From NCBI GenBank assembly GCA_029834535.1, contig JAQMWT010000310.1, positions 1 to 64,000 on the forward strand: a DNA stretch of 64,000 bases. Reading direction: 5' to 3'. Of the stretch, positions 49,177-58,886 are shown piece by piece. The translations under genes and the position numbers were made by a program. The DNA is from Chrysophaeum taylorii (Eukaryota > Sar > Pelagophyceae > Pelagomonadales > Pelagomonadaceae). The notes beneath the pieces are model-generated. The model was not told the DNA's origin, did not search any database, and saw only the letters and a program-made list of their open reading frames with translations. How positions within the stretch are numbered: the first letter of the stretch is position 1; each line of letters starts with the position of its first letter.

Positions 49177-50550
49177 ATGACGCGGGAGTTGGTTGTGGCG
49201 TCCTACAACTTGCTCGCTCCCCTGTACGTGCGACCGATCGACCTCCGGAGCGGGAGCATCCAGGGGTTCGCAGCGTTCGAGTGGTGCAAGGACTCGGACC
49301 TCGAGTGGACAGGTCGCCGCGAGCGGCTCTGCGCGCGAATCTCGAAGCTCGCCTCCAAGGCGGACGTGATCGCGTTCCAGGAGGTCGAGTTCGAGGCCGG
49401 CAAGCCGCCGGCGTGGCTCCTCGAGTGTGTGGAGGCCCACGGGCTGGAGGTCGCGGGCACGCCGACTGCGAGCGACCTCGATCGCATCGCGGAGCGAAAC
49501 GCGCGGGTCGTCGGGCGTCGGACGGCCGTCGGGTGCTTGACCGTCGCGAGGTCCCGCGCCTACGCCCGCGCGCTGTCGTCGACGTCGCTCGTGACGGGCC
49601 ACGGCGACGGGTGGGTCGTCGCGAACGTACATCTCGACGCGACCTCGGAGATGCGGCGCCTCGAGACGGTCGAGCGCGCGATAGAAGCCTCTCGGTGGGA
49701 AGAGGGTCCCGATCTGCGGCTGGTTATCGCGGGCGACTGGAACGCCGAGCTTTTGCCCGGCTCGCCGCTCGGGGCCTTGGTGATGGTCTCCGACGCGACC
49801 GAGGCCGAGGTGCGGCGCGAGATGGCCTCGGCGCGCTGGACGGATTCCGTCGAGGCGTGGGACGCGTCGCGCGCGCGGGCGCGCGCGGCGAGGGACCGGC
49901 TGAGGGTGGCGCTAGCGCGCGTCGAGACGGGGCCCACCAGGGTCGGTTTGGAGGAGGGGGTCATGCGGGCGCGGTCCCTCGACCATTTGGTCTACTCCGC
50001 TCGGACCTGCGAGCCCTCTTCTCGGGCCGCGCGCTCGCTCGACTCCGAATCCCTCGCGATCGGCCTCCCGAATGCCCGGGAGCCGAGCGACCACGCTCCC
50101 GTCGCCGCGACCTTTCGTGCTCTGACCGGTGGTCCTCCTTTCCCGGGCCTCGACGATGAACTCGCCGCGCTTCTCGACGCGGAGGCTGCCGATCGGGCGG
50201 CGACCAACGCCCTCCTTCCCCGCGCGGACGGCGACCACCACCACGACAAGGGGAAGAAGAAGAAGAAGAAGAAGAAGAAGGAGGAAGAGATTACCACCCA
50301 AAGTCCGGTGGCAGAACAGATCCGGGAGGCCCGGAGACTCCGAGCCTTGTGCAAGGAGCGCGCGGCATCGCGACGTCGAGATTTTGTCGAGCGCCACGGC
50401 CTCGACGACGGAGCCGGCCACCGGCCCGCGCGGGACTGGTTCGAGCGGTACCTCCTCGCCATGAGGCGCACCCCGACCATGTCGGAGCGTGGAGACGCCC
50501 CGCCCGGGGGTGTCTCCATTCTCGTAGACGCCTGGGTCAAACATTATTAA
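49177..50550 (+). CDS. Endonuclease/exonuclease/phosphatase (EEP) family protein, CCR4/nocturnin-like fold
   Basis: 457 residues. Catalytic motifs of the EEP fold are in order: SYNLLAP (about 9-15), metal-binding FQEVEFE (about 67-73), ANVHLDA (about 149-155), GDWNAE (about 187-192), LDHLVYS (about 268-274) and SDHAPV (about 306-311). The N-terminal 'YN(L)LA' and 'FQEVE' patterns resemble CCR4-type deadenylases, and the enzyme probably hydrolyses RNA or a phosphoester; substrate not deducible. A Lys run coded by (AAG)n (about 362-370) links the domain to a C-terminal Arg-rich helical tail of about 85 residues that I do not recognise. Start is the ATG at 49177 just after TGACATGACATG. Intronless. 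Shares a 53-bp AT-rich divergent promoter region with SAC3. Confidence 0.85.
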   Translation: MTRELVVASYNLLAPLYVRPIDLRSGSIQGFAAFEWCKDSDLEWTGRRERLCARISKLASKADVIAFQEVEFEAGKPPAWLLECVEAHGLEVAGTPTASDLDRIAERNARVVGRRTAVGCLTVARSRAYARALSSTSLVTGHGDGWVVANVHLDATSEMRRLETVERAIEASRWEEGPDLRLVIAGDWNAELLPGSPLGALVMVSDATEAEVRREMASARWTDSVEAWDASRARARAARDRLRVALARVETGPTRVGLEEGVMRARSLDHLVYSARTCEPSSRAARSLDSESLAIGLPNAREPSDHAPVAATFRALTGGPPFPGLDDELAALLDAEAADRAATNALLPRADGDHHHDKGKKKKKKKKKEEEITTQSPVAEQIREARRLRALCKERAASRRRDFVERHGLDDGAGHRPARDWFERYLLAMRRTPTMSERGDAPPGGVSILVDAWVKHY

Positions 50551-50760
50551 TTAATTTATATTAAAATCCCCCCCCCTCCTCGTCGGGCTGGAACGGTCAA
50601 ATATTTTCCTCACCCGACCGAGCTCTCTCTCGGAGGGGAGGGAGGGAGCGCCACCCTCATAACACACCACCAAACATTAGATTACGCGGCGCCGTCCGTC
50701 GCTCCCTGGTGTGGAGCACCGTAGAAATAAGGATGGGGCGGTGAATAAAGAGTCGTCGAG

Positions 50761-51372
50761 ATGACGTCGTCGTCGCGGCCGTTCGACCTCCAGATCAAGC
50801 TCCTCATGATAGGGGACAGCGCGGTAGGGAAGACGTCGCTGTTGTTGCGGTACGCAAACGACACCTTCTCGAGCACCTTCATAACGACGATCGGGATAGA
50901 CTTCAAGATAAAGACGATCGACCTCGACGGGAAGCGCGTCAAGCTCCAGATCTGGGACACGGCAGGCCAAGAACAGTTTCGGACCATCACCCGGTCCTAC
51001 TTTCGCGGAGCTCAGGGTATCGTTCTCGTCTACGACATCACCGACCGCGGCACCTTCAACTCCGTCCGGAGCTGGATGGCCCAGATCAACGACCACGCCG
51101 ACGCCCAGGTCAATCGGGTCTTGATTGGGAACAAGGCCGACTTCGAGACGGCCCGCCAGGTGTCGACCGAGGAAGGCCAGAGGCTCGCCGACGAGTACGG
51201 CGTCAAGTTCTTCGAGACCTCGGCCAAGAACGACGTCAACGTCACCGAGTGCTTTACCACAATCGCCCGCGAGGCCAAGGCGCGCATCCCGACCGACCCA
51301 AACAACAATCGACAGGGACAAAGACTCAACTCGGGCCGCGCTTCCGGCTCTAAGCCCGGCTGTTGCAAATGA
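50761..51372 (+). CDS. Rab-family small GTPase, Rab8/Rab1-like
   Basis: 203 residues. G-motifs: GDSAVGKTS (18-26), Thr in TTIGIDFK effector loop, WDTAGQE, GNKAD, ETSAK. The '[22 protein letters not shown]' neighbourhood and switch II resemble Rab8/Sec4 and Rab1, which direct vesicle traffic from the Golgi or to the plasma membrane. The C-terminus GCCK carries two cysteines for geranylgeranylation. The residue after the catalytic Gln-Glu is Gln (GQEQFRTI) rather than the common Arg. Intronless, starting at the first ATG after GTCGAG. A (GAC)n tract and T-rich DNA follow the stop. Confidence 0.95.
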   Translation: MTSSSRPFDLQIKLLMIGDSAVGKTSLLLRYANDTFSSTFITTIGIDFKIKTIDLDGKRVKLQIWDTAGQEQFRTITRSYFRGAQGIVLVYDITDRGTFNSVRSWMAQINDHADAQVNRVLIGNKADFETARQVSTEEGQRLADEYGVKFFETSAKNDVNVTECFTTIAREAKARIPTDPNNNRQGQRLNSGRASGSKPGCCK

Positions 51373-51506
51373 TCTCATCATCACCTTTCTTCCAAATTTC
51401 GAGCGACCGACCGCGTGGTCGTTTTTACTCTTACTCCCCCCCAAAGCTCCTGGTCTCGCGTCGCCGAATTCCGAATTCCGAATTGAATTCGCGACCGCTC
51501 GAGGTC

Positions 51507-51549
<43 letters not shown>

Positions 51550-52139
51550 TTATAATTTGATCCTGCATCCTCCTTCTTCTTCTTCTTCTTCTTGCTGCAC
51601 GTCCTCCGCGCCTCCTCCTATGTAGAACAAACGAACGAATCAATGCCTTTTCGCGCACCCCCGGCTTTTCGCGCGACCCCTTCTTCTTCTTTCTCTTCCG
51701 AGAGGCTCGGCCGCACCAAATAACTAGGGACAGCCAACCTGCGTGCCGCGGTCTCCTTCCTTCCTTCCTTCCTCCCTTCCTTCGTCTGCACATCGTACAT
51801 CTTCATCGTGTCATGGTCGTGAGGGCGTCGTCGATTTCTCTGGCGGCACGCGCGCGCGGCACCACTCACGTACCCACCGCCCTCCCCTCGCAGCGCAGCG
51901 CAGCGCGCCACGACCATTCGGTCCTCGTGTCTTCTTCATTCCTCCTATTTTAGTCCTGCTCGCTTCTTCGTCTTCTTCTTTGTTCCCACCATCAAATTCT
52001 CTTTGCCACCACCACCACCACCACTACCACCTTCGTCTTCTTCTTATAAGAAGTGGCGGTCTATGCCCGGCCCGCGGTCGCGTCGCGAAGGAGAAGAACT
52101 ATAAGTCAATAAGTCTATATCCTAAAGTCTATATCCTAT
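51373..52139. other. Intergenic with several microsatellites
   Basis: GAATTC-rich spot (51470-51490), (GAC)n at 51508-51548, (TTC)n at 51570-51590 and 51960-52045, (TTCC)n at 51757-51782. The open frame 51743-52480 is built from these tracts. Confidence 0.7.
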
Positions 52140-53336
52140 ATGCCCCCGCCTCTCGTCCGCAAGGCCTTGACGCGGCTGGTCGCGGTGTACGAGCAAGAGC
52201 TCTCGCGCGTCGACGAGCTGCTGGGCGAGTCGACCCCCACGCTGGGCTACGAGCTGTCGCGATGGAAGGAGAAACCAAGCCGCGAGACGACCACCACGGC
52301 GCTCGCCGAGGTCGCGAGGTCGGTGCGCGGGCGCGCCGAGTCGCGTGCGAGATCGAGGGCGGCTCGGGTGTGCGATCTGGACGCCCAAAGGCGACAGCAC
52401 GCCGCGCACGTCCAATGGCTGCGGCCGAGGAAACCCGAGCTCTCGTCGGCCGTCGCCGAGCGCGCCGCAATCCTCGGTAGAAAAGCGACGCCCCGAGCTG
52501 CGGGCGAGTCGGCGTTCCGACGCGCGATGCGGTTACCGCCGCGGCGACGACCGCGCGGCTGCGGGACCTTCGTGCTCGTGCCGGCGAGCGAGGATTCCGA
52601 GGCGCGCGCGGTTATGGACGACGCGGTCAGAGCACGCTCGCGCTTCGAGGCGCGCTGGAACTCGGTCGCGAGCGTTTTGGTCGTGCTCGAGGCGAGGCAT
52701 CTCCGAGGACGCATCGGAGTCGACCTCGCGACGCGACTCCGGAGGGCGGCAGGCGGGGAGTCGACGGTCGGCCGCGACCAGTTCGTGCGTGCTATCAGTC
52801 TTATTTTCGACGGCATCTCCGAGCGAGCGGCCAACACGCTATTCTCCTCCTTCGATCCATTCATGACTGACCGCGTTTCCTCCGGCACTTTCGTTGCGGC
52901 TTTTCTGGCCGTGCGACCGGCGCGATTTTTTGACAGAGTTCCCCCGACCTGCCGCGACGACGACGACGACGACGACGACCCGCCCGAGCAGCTCGAGGAT
53001 CTCGCATCTTTTTTGCGGACGGCCTGCCTCGCGTATCAAGATCCTCAGCAGCTCGAAGAAGAACACCGCCTCGAAGTCGACGAGGCCCACGAACTCCTCT
53101 CCCTCTTCGCCGCGGACCAAAGTACCCTCGCGGCCGTGCTCGACGCACTATACCGCCACGTCACCCGCCCGCTCACAACGGACGACCTCTTCGCCACCCT
53201 CCGAGCCGCCCCCGACCTCCTCCGTTTGTTTCACAACCAACTCCTTGCCTTCCGCGCAAAAGTCCAGGCCGCCTACGTCGACAAACTAAAGAAGCGAAAC
53301 AGGGCCCTCGCCGACGCGAAGATCAACCACGCCTAA
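52140..53336 (+). CDS. Hypothetical protein with weak EF-hand-like region
   Basis: 398 residues. Helical N-terminal region (about 1-35, 60-110), then a central part (about 160-270) with paired helices and QFVRAISLIFDGISERAANTLFSSFDPFMTDRVSSGTFVAAFL, which has the helix-loop-helix layout of an EF-hand pair but lacks convincing calcium ligands. An Asp run (DDDDDDDD, about 277-284) is followed by a helical C-terminus (EEEHRLEVDEAHELLSLFAADQST..., KVQAAYVDKLKKRNRALADA). No family is certain; an EF-hand-derived regulatory or flagellar protein is possible. Intronless; ATG at 52140 follows a CTATAT-rich leader. CTTTCTTTC repeats begin right after the stop. Confidence 0.6.
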   Translation: MPPPLVRKALTRLVAVYEQELSRVDELLGESTPTLGYELSRWKEKPSRETTTTALAEVARSVRGRAESRARSRAARVCDLDAQRRQHAAHVQWLRPRKPELSSAVAERAAILGRKATPRAAGESAFRRAMRLPPRRRPRGCGTFVLVPASEDSEARAVMDDAVRARSRFEARWNSVASVLVVLEARHLRGRIGVDLATRLRRAAGGESTVGRDQFVRAISLIFDGISERAANTLFSSFDPFMTDRVSSGTFVAAFLAVRPARFFDRVPPTCRDDDDDDDDPPEQLEDLASFLRTACLAYQDPQQLEEEHRLEVDEAHELLSLFAADQSTLAAVLDALYRHVTRPLTTDDLFATLRAAPDLLRLFHNQLLAFRAKVQAAYVDKLKKRNRALADAKINHA

Positions 53337-54567
53337 ATTTCTTCTTTCTTTCTTTCTTTCGTAAACGAACAAGGGAGACTGGGCTGGGGCTGTTTATTAT
53401 CGATGTCGGACGAGCCTGAGTTCCAAAGTTTCGAACGCTGGCACCAAACGTCCGTCTTTGGGAGATAGCGTTGTCGTCGTCGTCGATACCGCCGACTTTG
53501 TCTTCACCATCCAACTCTACGCGCGCTGCTGCGCGTCGTGTTGGTCAACACACATACCACATCCGTCTGCGAACCGCCTGCGTACAACAAACACAAAGGC
53601 AAGCACAATCCACGGGCCGTCACGCAAGGATATCGTCTGTGCCTGTGGTGTTTCGTTGCCTTCCGCGCGTTAGCCTCGATCTCCAGTTCACCACGTTCCC
53701 CGACCACCGCCAGTTTCCCCACAGGATTCTACATGGCAGGCGCTCGCGCCAAGCAAGCTTTCCCAAGGCCCCAAGTCCAAGAGCTAAAGGCAGCCGACGT
53801 CCAACTCGACCGAAATGGTCCACAGACCCTCGCCTCGCTGACGAAGACGACGACGAAGACTACTCTTCCTCCGATTCACAACGCTCTGAGCACATTCTTG
53901 TAGGGCCCGCTGCGCAACACATGCTTTGTATTCATTCCTGTGTGACTCATTGTGCGCTTATTCGCGCGGAAATGGCCTCCAACATGTAGCTTATCAACAA
54001 CAACGAATGGGCAACCCCTGCATGTACAAACGTTGGGCGGTAACCCACACCGTTTTGGCGCGTGCTCTGCCGACGCGCCGTGCGTTATGCCTTCTACGTC
54101 GTGACTCCTGCTCAAAAACAACCCCGCCTAAAAGCGAAACAGACGAAAGGTTTGCGGCTTTCGATGTGCTTGCGCGAACGCTGGCGATCCTTGCGTCGCA
54201 AGCGCAGTCCAACAACGTGAGGCTTCGAGCTCGCGACGACGCCGGGCTGCGCGCAAGCCGACCTTCGAATGTTACGCGCGAGGTGCATGCCTGATGGCGC
54301 GGTGCGAAGCGCGCAACAACGTGACCTCGCGAGCGGTAGCCAAGAAGATCTCTGGTTAGAGTCACAAAGCCCTCAAGCACAGCAACGCCCGCACCCCTGC
54401 TGCTGCCAAATCGCACGCATCACCCCCCCCCCGTTGAACGAAACTACTACCGGTGCGCATTTTCATACACAGAGTACTTAGCGCCCAGCGTCTTCACTTT
54501 CGCACCCCTCCCTCCCTCCCTCCCTCCCTCCCTCACAGCAGTCGACCTTTACGTACCCCGACAGTTA

Positions 54568-54760
54568 TTCATTCATGGGCGGCCAAAGTCGCGACCGGCC
54601 AAGGTCGCGACCGGCCATTTCCAGCGCGACTTGGGCTTACTAGCAACCTAGCACTCTTTCGCCGCTTTCTTTCATTCATGAGCGGACGAGGTCGCGACCG
54701 GCCAAGGTCGCGCCATTTCCGGCGAGACTTGTGATTAATAGCAAATTAGCACTATTTCGC
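54568..54760 (+). repeat. Imperfect direct repeat, 103-bp period
   Basis: TTCATTCATG at 54568 and 54671 each lead into GGTCGCGACCGGCCAAGGTCGCG, CCATTTCC, GCGACTT or GCGAGACTT and AGCAA..TAGCACT.TTTCG. Each unit also holds the palindrome GGTCGCGACC. Confidence 0.8.
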
Positions 54761-55439
54761 TCCTTTCTTGCGTGTGGTTTGCGCATGGGTGACGACCAGC
54801 CGGAGAGCACCCACCCAAATAGGGAAATTGTCATTATATACAGAAGTTGACCTCGGTTATCAAGCTGCTGCATGTGCCATTTCTAGGGGCAGAACGCCCA
54901 GCACGGCCTTTTTTTGCCGTGCATGAGTGCCGGGGTTCCTCGAGCCGTCGACACGGCGCTCATTTTCGCCAAAAATGATCCACATTAGCCGCAGGGTTTT
55001 TTAGCAGCTCGCGGCTCTGAATGCCGACAGCAAGATGCCAATTATGCGCTTTCCTTCGCTCTTCTTTCCTTTCCGAGTTGCAGCGCGAGAATTTGCAAAA
55101 TTCGCCGAAGCCCATCGCCCCGCCAAGGTCACGGCCAGTCCTATCACACATCCCACTCTCCAGACCTCCCTCCGCGCAGCCAGAAGCTCCTTCTCCCTTT
55201 CCCGAGCTGCAACGTCGGGCTGTGCTCAGTACTTTGCTTGGACGCACTACGCCAAGCACGGTAACATCATGTCGACTAAGAGTCATGTGGTGGTCCATAT
55301 TATGGTGGTCCTCACGTGATGAGGTCCCTATATTCATGGCCCAAGCGAACGTTATGTGGGCCATCCGTGTGGCCCATATGACTCTAGTAGCCCCATTGTG
55401 CGCCCATTGACCTTTAAACGCACATGACCCCCGATCGCG

Positions 55440-55660
55440 CACCGTTATGGTCGGATGGAGGACGATGCCTTCTGAACCTATGCCTTGCGAAGGTATCGGC
55501 CCTCCCGGCGTATGTTGGCACCTTGTCGCTTCCCGAACGGGCCGGCTGGCAGCCGGAACGTTCGCAGCGGGGCGGGGTATGGCCATGGGGCGCAGAAAGA
55601 AGTTGACGACGATACTGATGGTGAGTCCGAATGTCCGCGGTCTCCAAAAACGAGGCGGAA
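55440..55660 (+). repeat. Dispersed repeat family X, copy 3
   Basis: CGTTATGGTCGGATGGAGGA, CGGGCCGGCTGGCAGCCGG, AACGTTCGCAGCGGGGCGGG and GGGCGCAGAAAGAAGTTGAC; close match to 57950-58020. Confidence 0.6.
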
Positions 55661-56484
55661 GAAATTAGAGTACGTACGGCCGGGGTCTCAACAGGGCATT
55701 CCGCAAATTCCACATACCAGCGAAGTCATAGTACTCCCTCGCTCAAGACCGTGACAACTGGCGACAGAGTATCAACTTGCCCTTCGAACGCCCGGTGACT
55801 CCGATTATCAGCGCCGTGGCGCGTGATATATCAGGCTACGCCCCACGCCTCTCGATAATTAGGCCCAAAGGCCGTAGATCCCGAGATCTTGGAGAGTAGA
55901 AAACAATCGCACCCCAGTGCGGTGGTGTCTACCAATTACGGAGCACATAAGTTTAGGCTTCGGATACGAAGATGCCTCGAAACGCCGTAACGCCGCTCTC
56001 CCTATTCTCGCTCCTCTCTTGTGATTTAGTTTGTAGGTTCTCTCTTCGTCGTCCCCTGTGGTCCTTTTATTCTTCGTGATCCTGGCCATTTGAACCTGTT
56101 AATAGAATGGGCATGCTGCCCATGGTGTGCGGCGCGCCGAGAGCCGTGTCCGCAACTTCAAAGAACCACGCATTGGGCTTATCTAAAGAGATATGTGCTC
56201 CCAACCAAAAGAATGGTTCCCGCAATTCGCCTTCGCCGGTTCTGTTTGGATATTGAAGTTTACGTAGGCGAGTGGAGGTGTGACCACATACTGACGCTCT
56301 TATTATTATTTTGCTGCGTGGCTTTAAAAGCCCTACGTCCCCCTGTGGCCTACGCACGCAAGCAAAATAAAGAATTAGGCTGAGAGATTTTAATTACTTT
56401 TGTGTGTGAACATGCGCAGAAGGTGAGCGTGCTGATGCACAGAGTGGTGCGCAGCGTTAGGCTCGTCCCGTTTTCGTCGCGATA

Positions 56485-56889
56485 ATGTCGCTTGCAAGCG
56501 ATGACCTTCAAACAACTCCGGAGACACCGATGCGGCGAATCGTGGCGACGGAACCCCCCCCGCTTCGCCGCAAGAAGCGACGCTGCAAATCGCTGCAGCC
56601 ACGTCTCGAGTCGATCGGCAAGAAAGAGATCAAACGCCTCCAATCCATGTTCACAGCGACGTGCGAATACGGCGCAAGGCATCTGAGCGACGGCGAGGAC
56701 GAGCCCGTGTCGTGGCGACCGCCGGACACGACCTCGTGGGCACCCAGGTGGAAACCGATCGAGCCGTGCCGGCAGGGCGCCCCGCAGGAAGGAGCCAAGA
56801 GTTGCGTCGAACGCGGCTCGCCGCCCCCCTCATCATCCCGCGTCAACGAAGCCCCGAAGAAGCTCCTCGGGACGCGCGCGATGTCTTAA
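56485..56889 (+). CDS. Small basic protein with nuclear-localisation-like motif (tentative)
   Basis: 134 residues, open from ATG 56485. RRKKRRCK (about 28-35) looks like a nuclear localisation signal, followed by a helical stretch (SIGKKEIKRLQSMFTA) and a Trp/Pro-rich, then Ser-rich tail. No family recognised. GC content and codon pattern rise locally relative to the flanks, the main reason to keep it. It could equally be a fragment of a spliced or decayed gene. Confidence 0.35.
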   Translation: MSLASDDLQTTPETPMRRIVATEPPPLRRKKRRCKSLQPRLESIGKKEIKRLQSMFTATCEYGARHLSDGEDEPVSWRPPDTTSWAPRWKPIEPCRQGAPQEGAKSCVERGSPPPSSSRVNEAPKKLLGTRAMS

Positions 56890-57663
56890 TTTGTACTCCG
56901 TGTGTGCCATCGATCGTTCGCGTGTTTGACTTAGTTCGGGTTGCTGCGACCTGCGACACTACGTGTTTATTATCACCCGCGATACAATCCATCATCTACT
57001 TGCCGAGGGCAGACTGACCGCCCCCTTCAACGCTCGCTTCGTGCGCTCCGCGTCAGGCGCGCCAATCGAATGCTCGCGCCCCCAACCTCAAGCGCACCCC
57101 TCGGGGTAGTTCGACACCCCCTTGAGTGTGGCACATCCTTACGTAAAACCGAACTGCCCCGCTCCTTATTGACGCTCCTAGCCGACCCTACCTCCCCCGA
57201 GAGCAAATATATTTTAACTCGCTCGAGCATTCGGCAAAGCCTACAAATGTCCTCATCCGACCACCAAAAAAACGGGCCCCTCCTGCCTCGGAGGTCCACG
57301 GAGCTTTCTCTTTTCTGGCTAGAGCTGTTGTCGCTGCAGGCGATCGCGCCGGTAAGGTCGTGGAATTTTCGCAGACACGTCGGGTATGTGTCGAGCGGGG
57401 GGACATCATCGCGGCACAGCAGCGGCAGCGGCAGCAGCAGCATCGCCTCCGTTCGAACTACGCACGGCACGCGCGCGTGAATATTCAGAACGAGCAGCGG
57501 GTGCTACTGGCGGCCGGCTTTTCTGCACCGACCGTGCGAGGCCCACGGCGATGATACCACCAACCCCGAAATTCCCCCCCAAAAAAAATCTCTCAAGTTG
57601 CTTCGTAAGCCCCACCTTAACTCAAAGTTTGCCCCAATTTGTTTGAAATTATTTTAGATAAAA

Positions 57664-57770
57664 TTCCAAAGATATCTTTGCACGATTTCAATATGTTTTT
57701 GCCCATAAGTATGTTGTTCCAAAGATATCCGTGGCAAATTTCAAGATGAATTTGCCCATAAAGAATCGTG
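57664..57770 (+). repeat. AT-rich direct repeat, 53-bp period
   Basis: TTCCAAAGATATC is repeated at 57664 and 57717, each followed by a ...TTTGCCCATAA... block. It sits in the most AT-rich 300 bp of the window. Confidence 0.8.
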
Positions 57771-57949
57771 CTTGTTGAATAGAACTGTTCAGTATGATAT
57801 TTTGTTTGCACATTTTTGTGGAGTACTTGATGTTAGAGTCGTTGTTTCGATAGAATTCGATAGAACACGCAAAATCAGTGCACACTAGTCGTTGTAGTAA
57901 TCTGCGCATAATACTTTCTAAAGCATTGTAGTACTATTTTTGCCGCCCT

Positions 57950-58170
57950 CCTGGAAGCCGGAACGTCCGCAGTTGGACGGGGTATGGACGTGGGACGCAG
58001 AAGGAAGTTTACCACGAAGTTGATTCTCAGTCAACCCGCGGTCTCCGCGCTGCACAACGACAAGCCTGATATGACCACGCTCCGCCGACTCACCTGTCGG
58101 CGCCCCTCGTCTGAACGTCCCATTCTTCTAATCCCGCGAGCTTCGTCGTTGGGAATATTAGTTAGGAATA
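57950..58170 (+). repeat. Dispersed repeat family X, copy 4
   Basis: TGGAAGCCGGAACGTCCGCAG, GGACGCAGAAGGAAGTTTAC and GGCGCCCCTCGTCTGAACGTC; the last element is shared with copy 1. Confidence 0.6.
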
Positions 58171-58886
58171 TTAGCCCACACCCCATGCACTCGGCAGGCC
58201 TATAGTAACTAACTTACTAACTAGAGGCCAGCCAAATGCGTGAGGCGTAGGCTAATCCCAGGGCCATGGCGCGCGGGAGTAGGGCCACTGGGCGACGACT
58301 GGCTTGTGGATAATAATTTAATGAGCCGGTTAGTATATGCGGCCTACAGTTCTGGTCGAGCTTGGCGAGGACCCCACGGGAGTCGGCACAGGTTGAGCTT
58401 ATCTGCGTCTATCCACAGGCTGCTGCCGTTCTAAAGCTTCGTAAGGAGACTACGAGCGGAGTACAACCCCCCCCCCCATCCCAGCTCGGATTGGACGTTA
58501 CGCGAGGTCGTCCGGGCGTGGTCTATAAAACGGCCTCTCGGACCTGAAATTGCAAAATGACCTCTATTGGTGTCCCCTCGAAGATAAGTCGCACACCTTT
58601 CCTATGCGGCAAGACAGGGGCAAATCTAAAAAAAAAATATCGACCGAACCGACCAGGCCAGCTCATCGAGGTGGTATTTTCGGAAAGCGTAGTGGGTCAC
58701 ATCGACGAATTTACCTTCCTACCACCCCCCCCCGAACCAGTCTGCGGTCACCTCCCGCACGCGACGCTATCACTCAAACTAAATGATCCCCCCAGTGACA
58801 GGCGCCTCCCAATCAATGGCCTGCCACGTGTGCAAAAGGCTGGCGGCGCTAGGGGGTTCGGGCTAGAACTCGTTCCATTTCGCAGG

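Larger units (their letters stand above)
53337..56484. other. Gene-poor stretch of 3.1 kb with repeats
   Basis: Frames at 53471-53989 and 53538-53903 are open but show no family or codon pattern I trust. A (CTCC)n tract is at 54510-54533, followed by CAGTCGACCTTTACG (54539-54553), like the MITE end at 61171. A 103-bp-period direct repeat lies at 54568-54760, a GCACGGC/GCCGTGC hairpin with T-rich loop at 54901-54922, and family X copy 3 at 55440-55660. CATATGAC/CATTATG-like short repeats occur in 55280-55390. Confidence 0.6.
56890..58886. other. Gene-poor stretch of 2 kb with AT-rich island
   Basis: A (CAG/CGG)n-rich patch lies at 57415-57440. From 57600 to 57930 the DNA becomes distinctly AT-rich. 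Family X copy 4 is at 57950-58170. A frame at 58557-58991 overlaps the 3' end of the next gene and has no support. Confidence 0.6.

Noticed and set aside
51743-52480. 245-codon plus-strand frame before the 52140 gene
   Set aside because: Built from TTCC and CAC microsatellites and then a shadow of the 52140 frame.
54901-54922. Bacterial-style rho-independent terminator (GCACGGC hairpin with T run)
   Set aside because: The T run is in the loop, not after the stem, and the window is eukaryotic.
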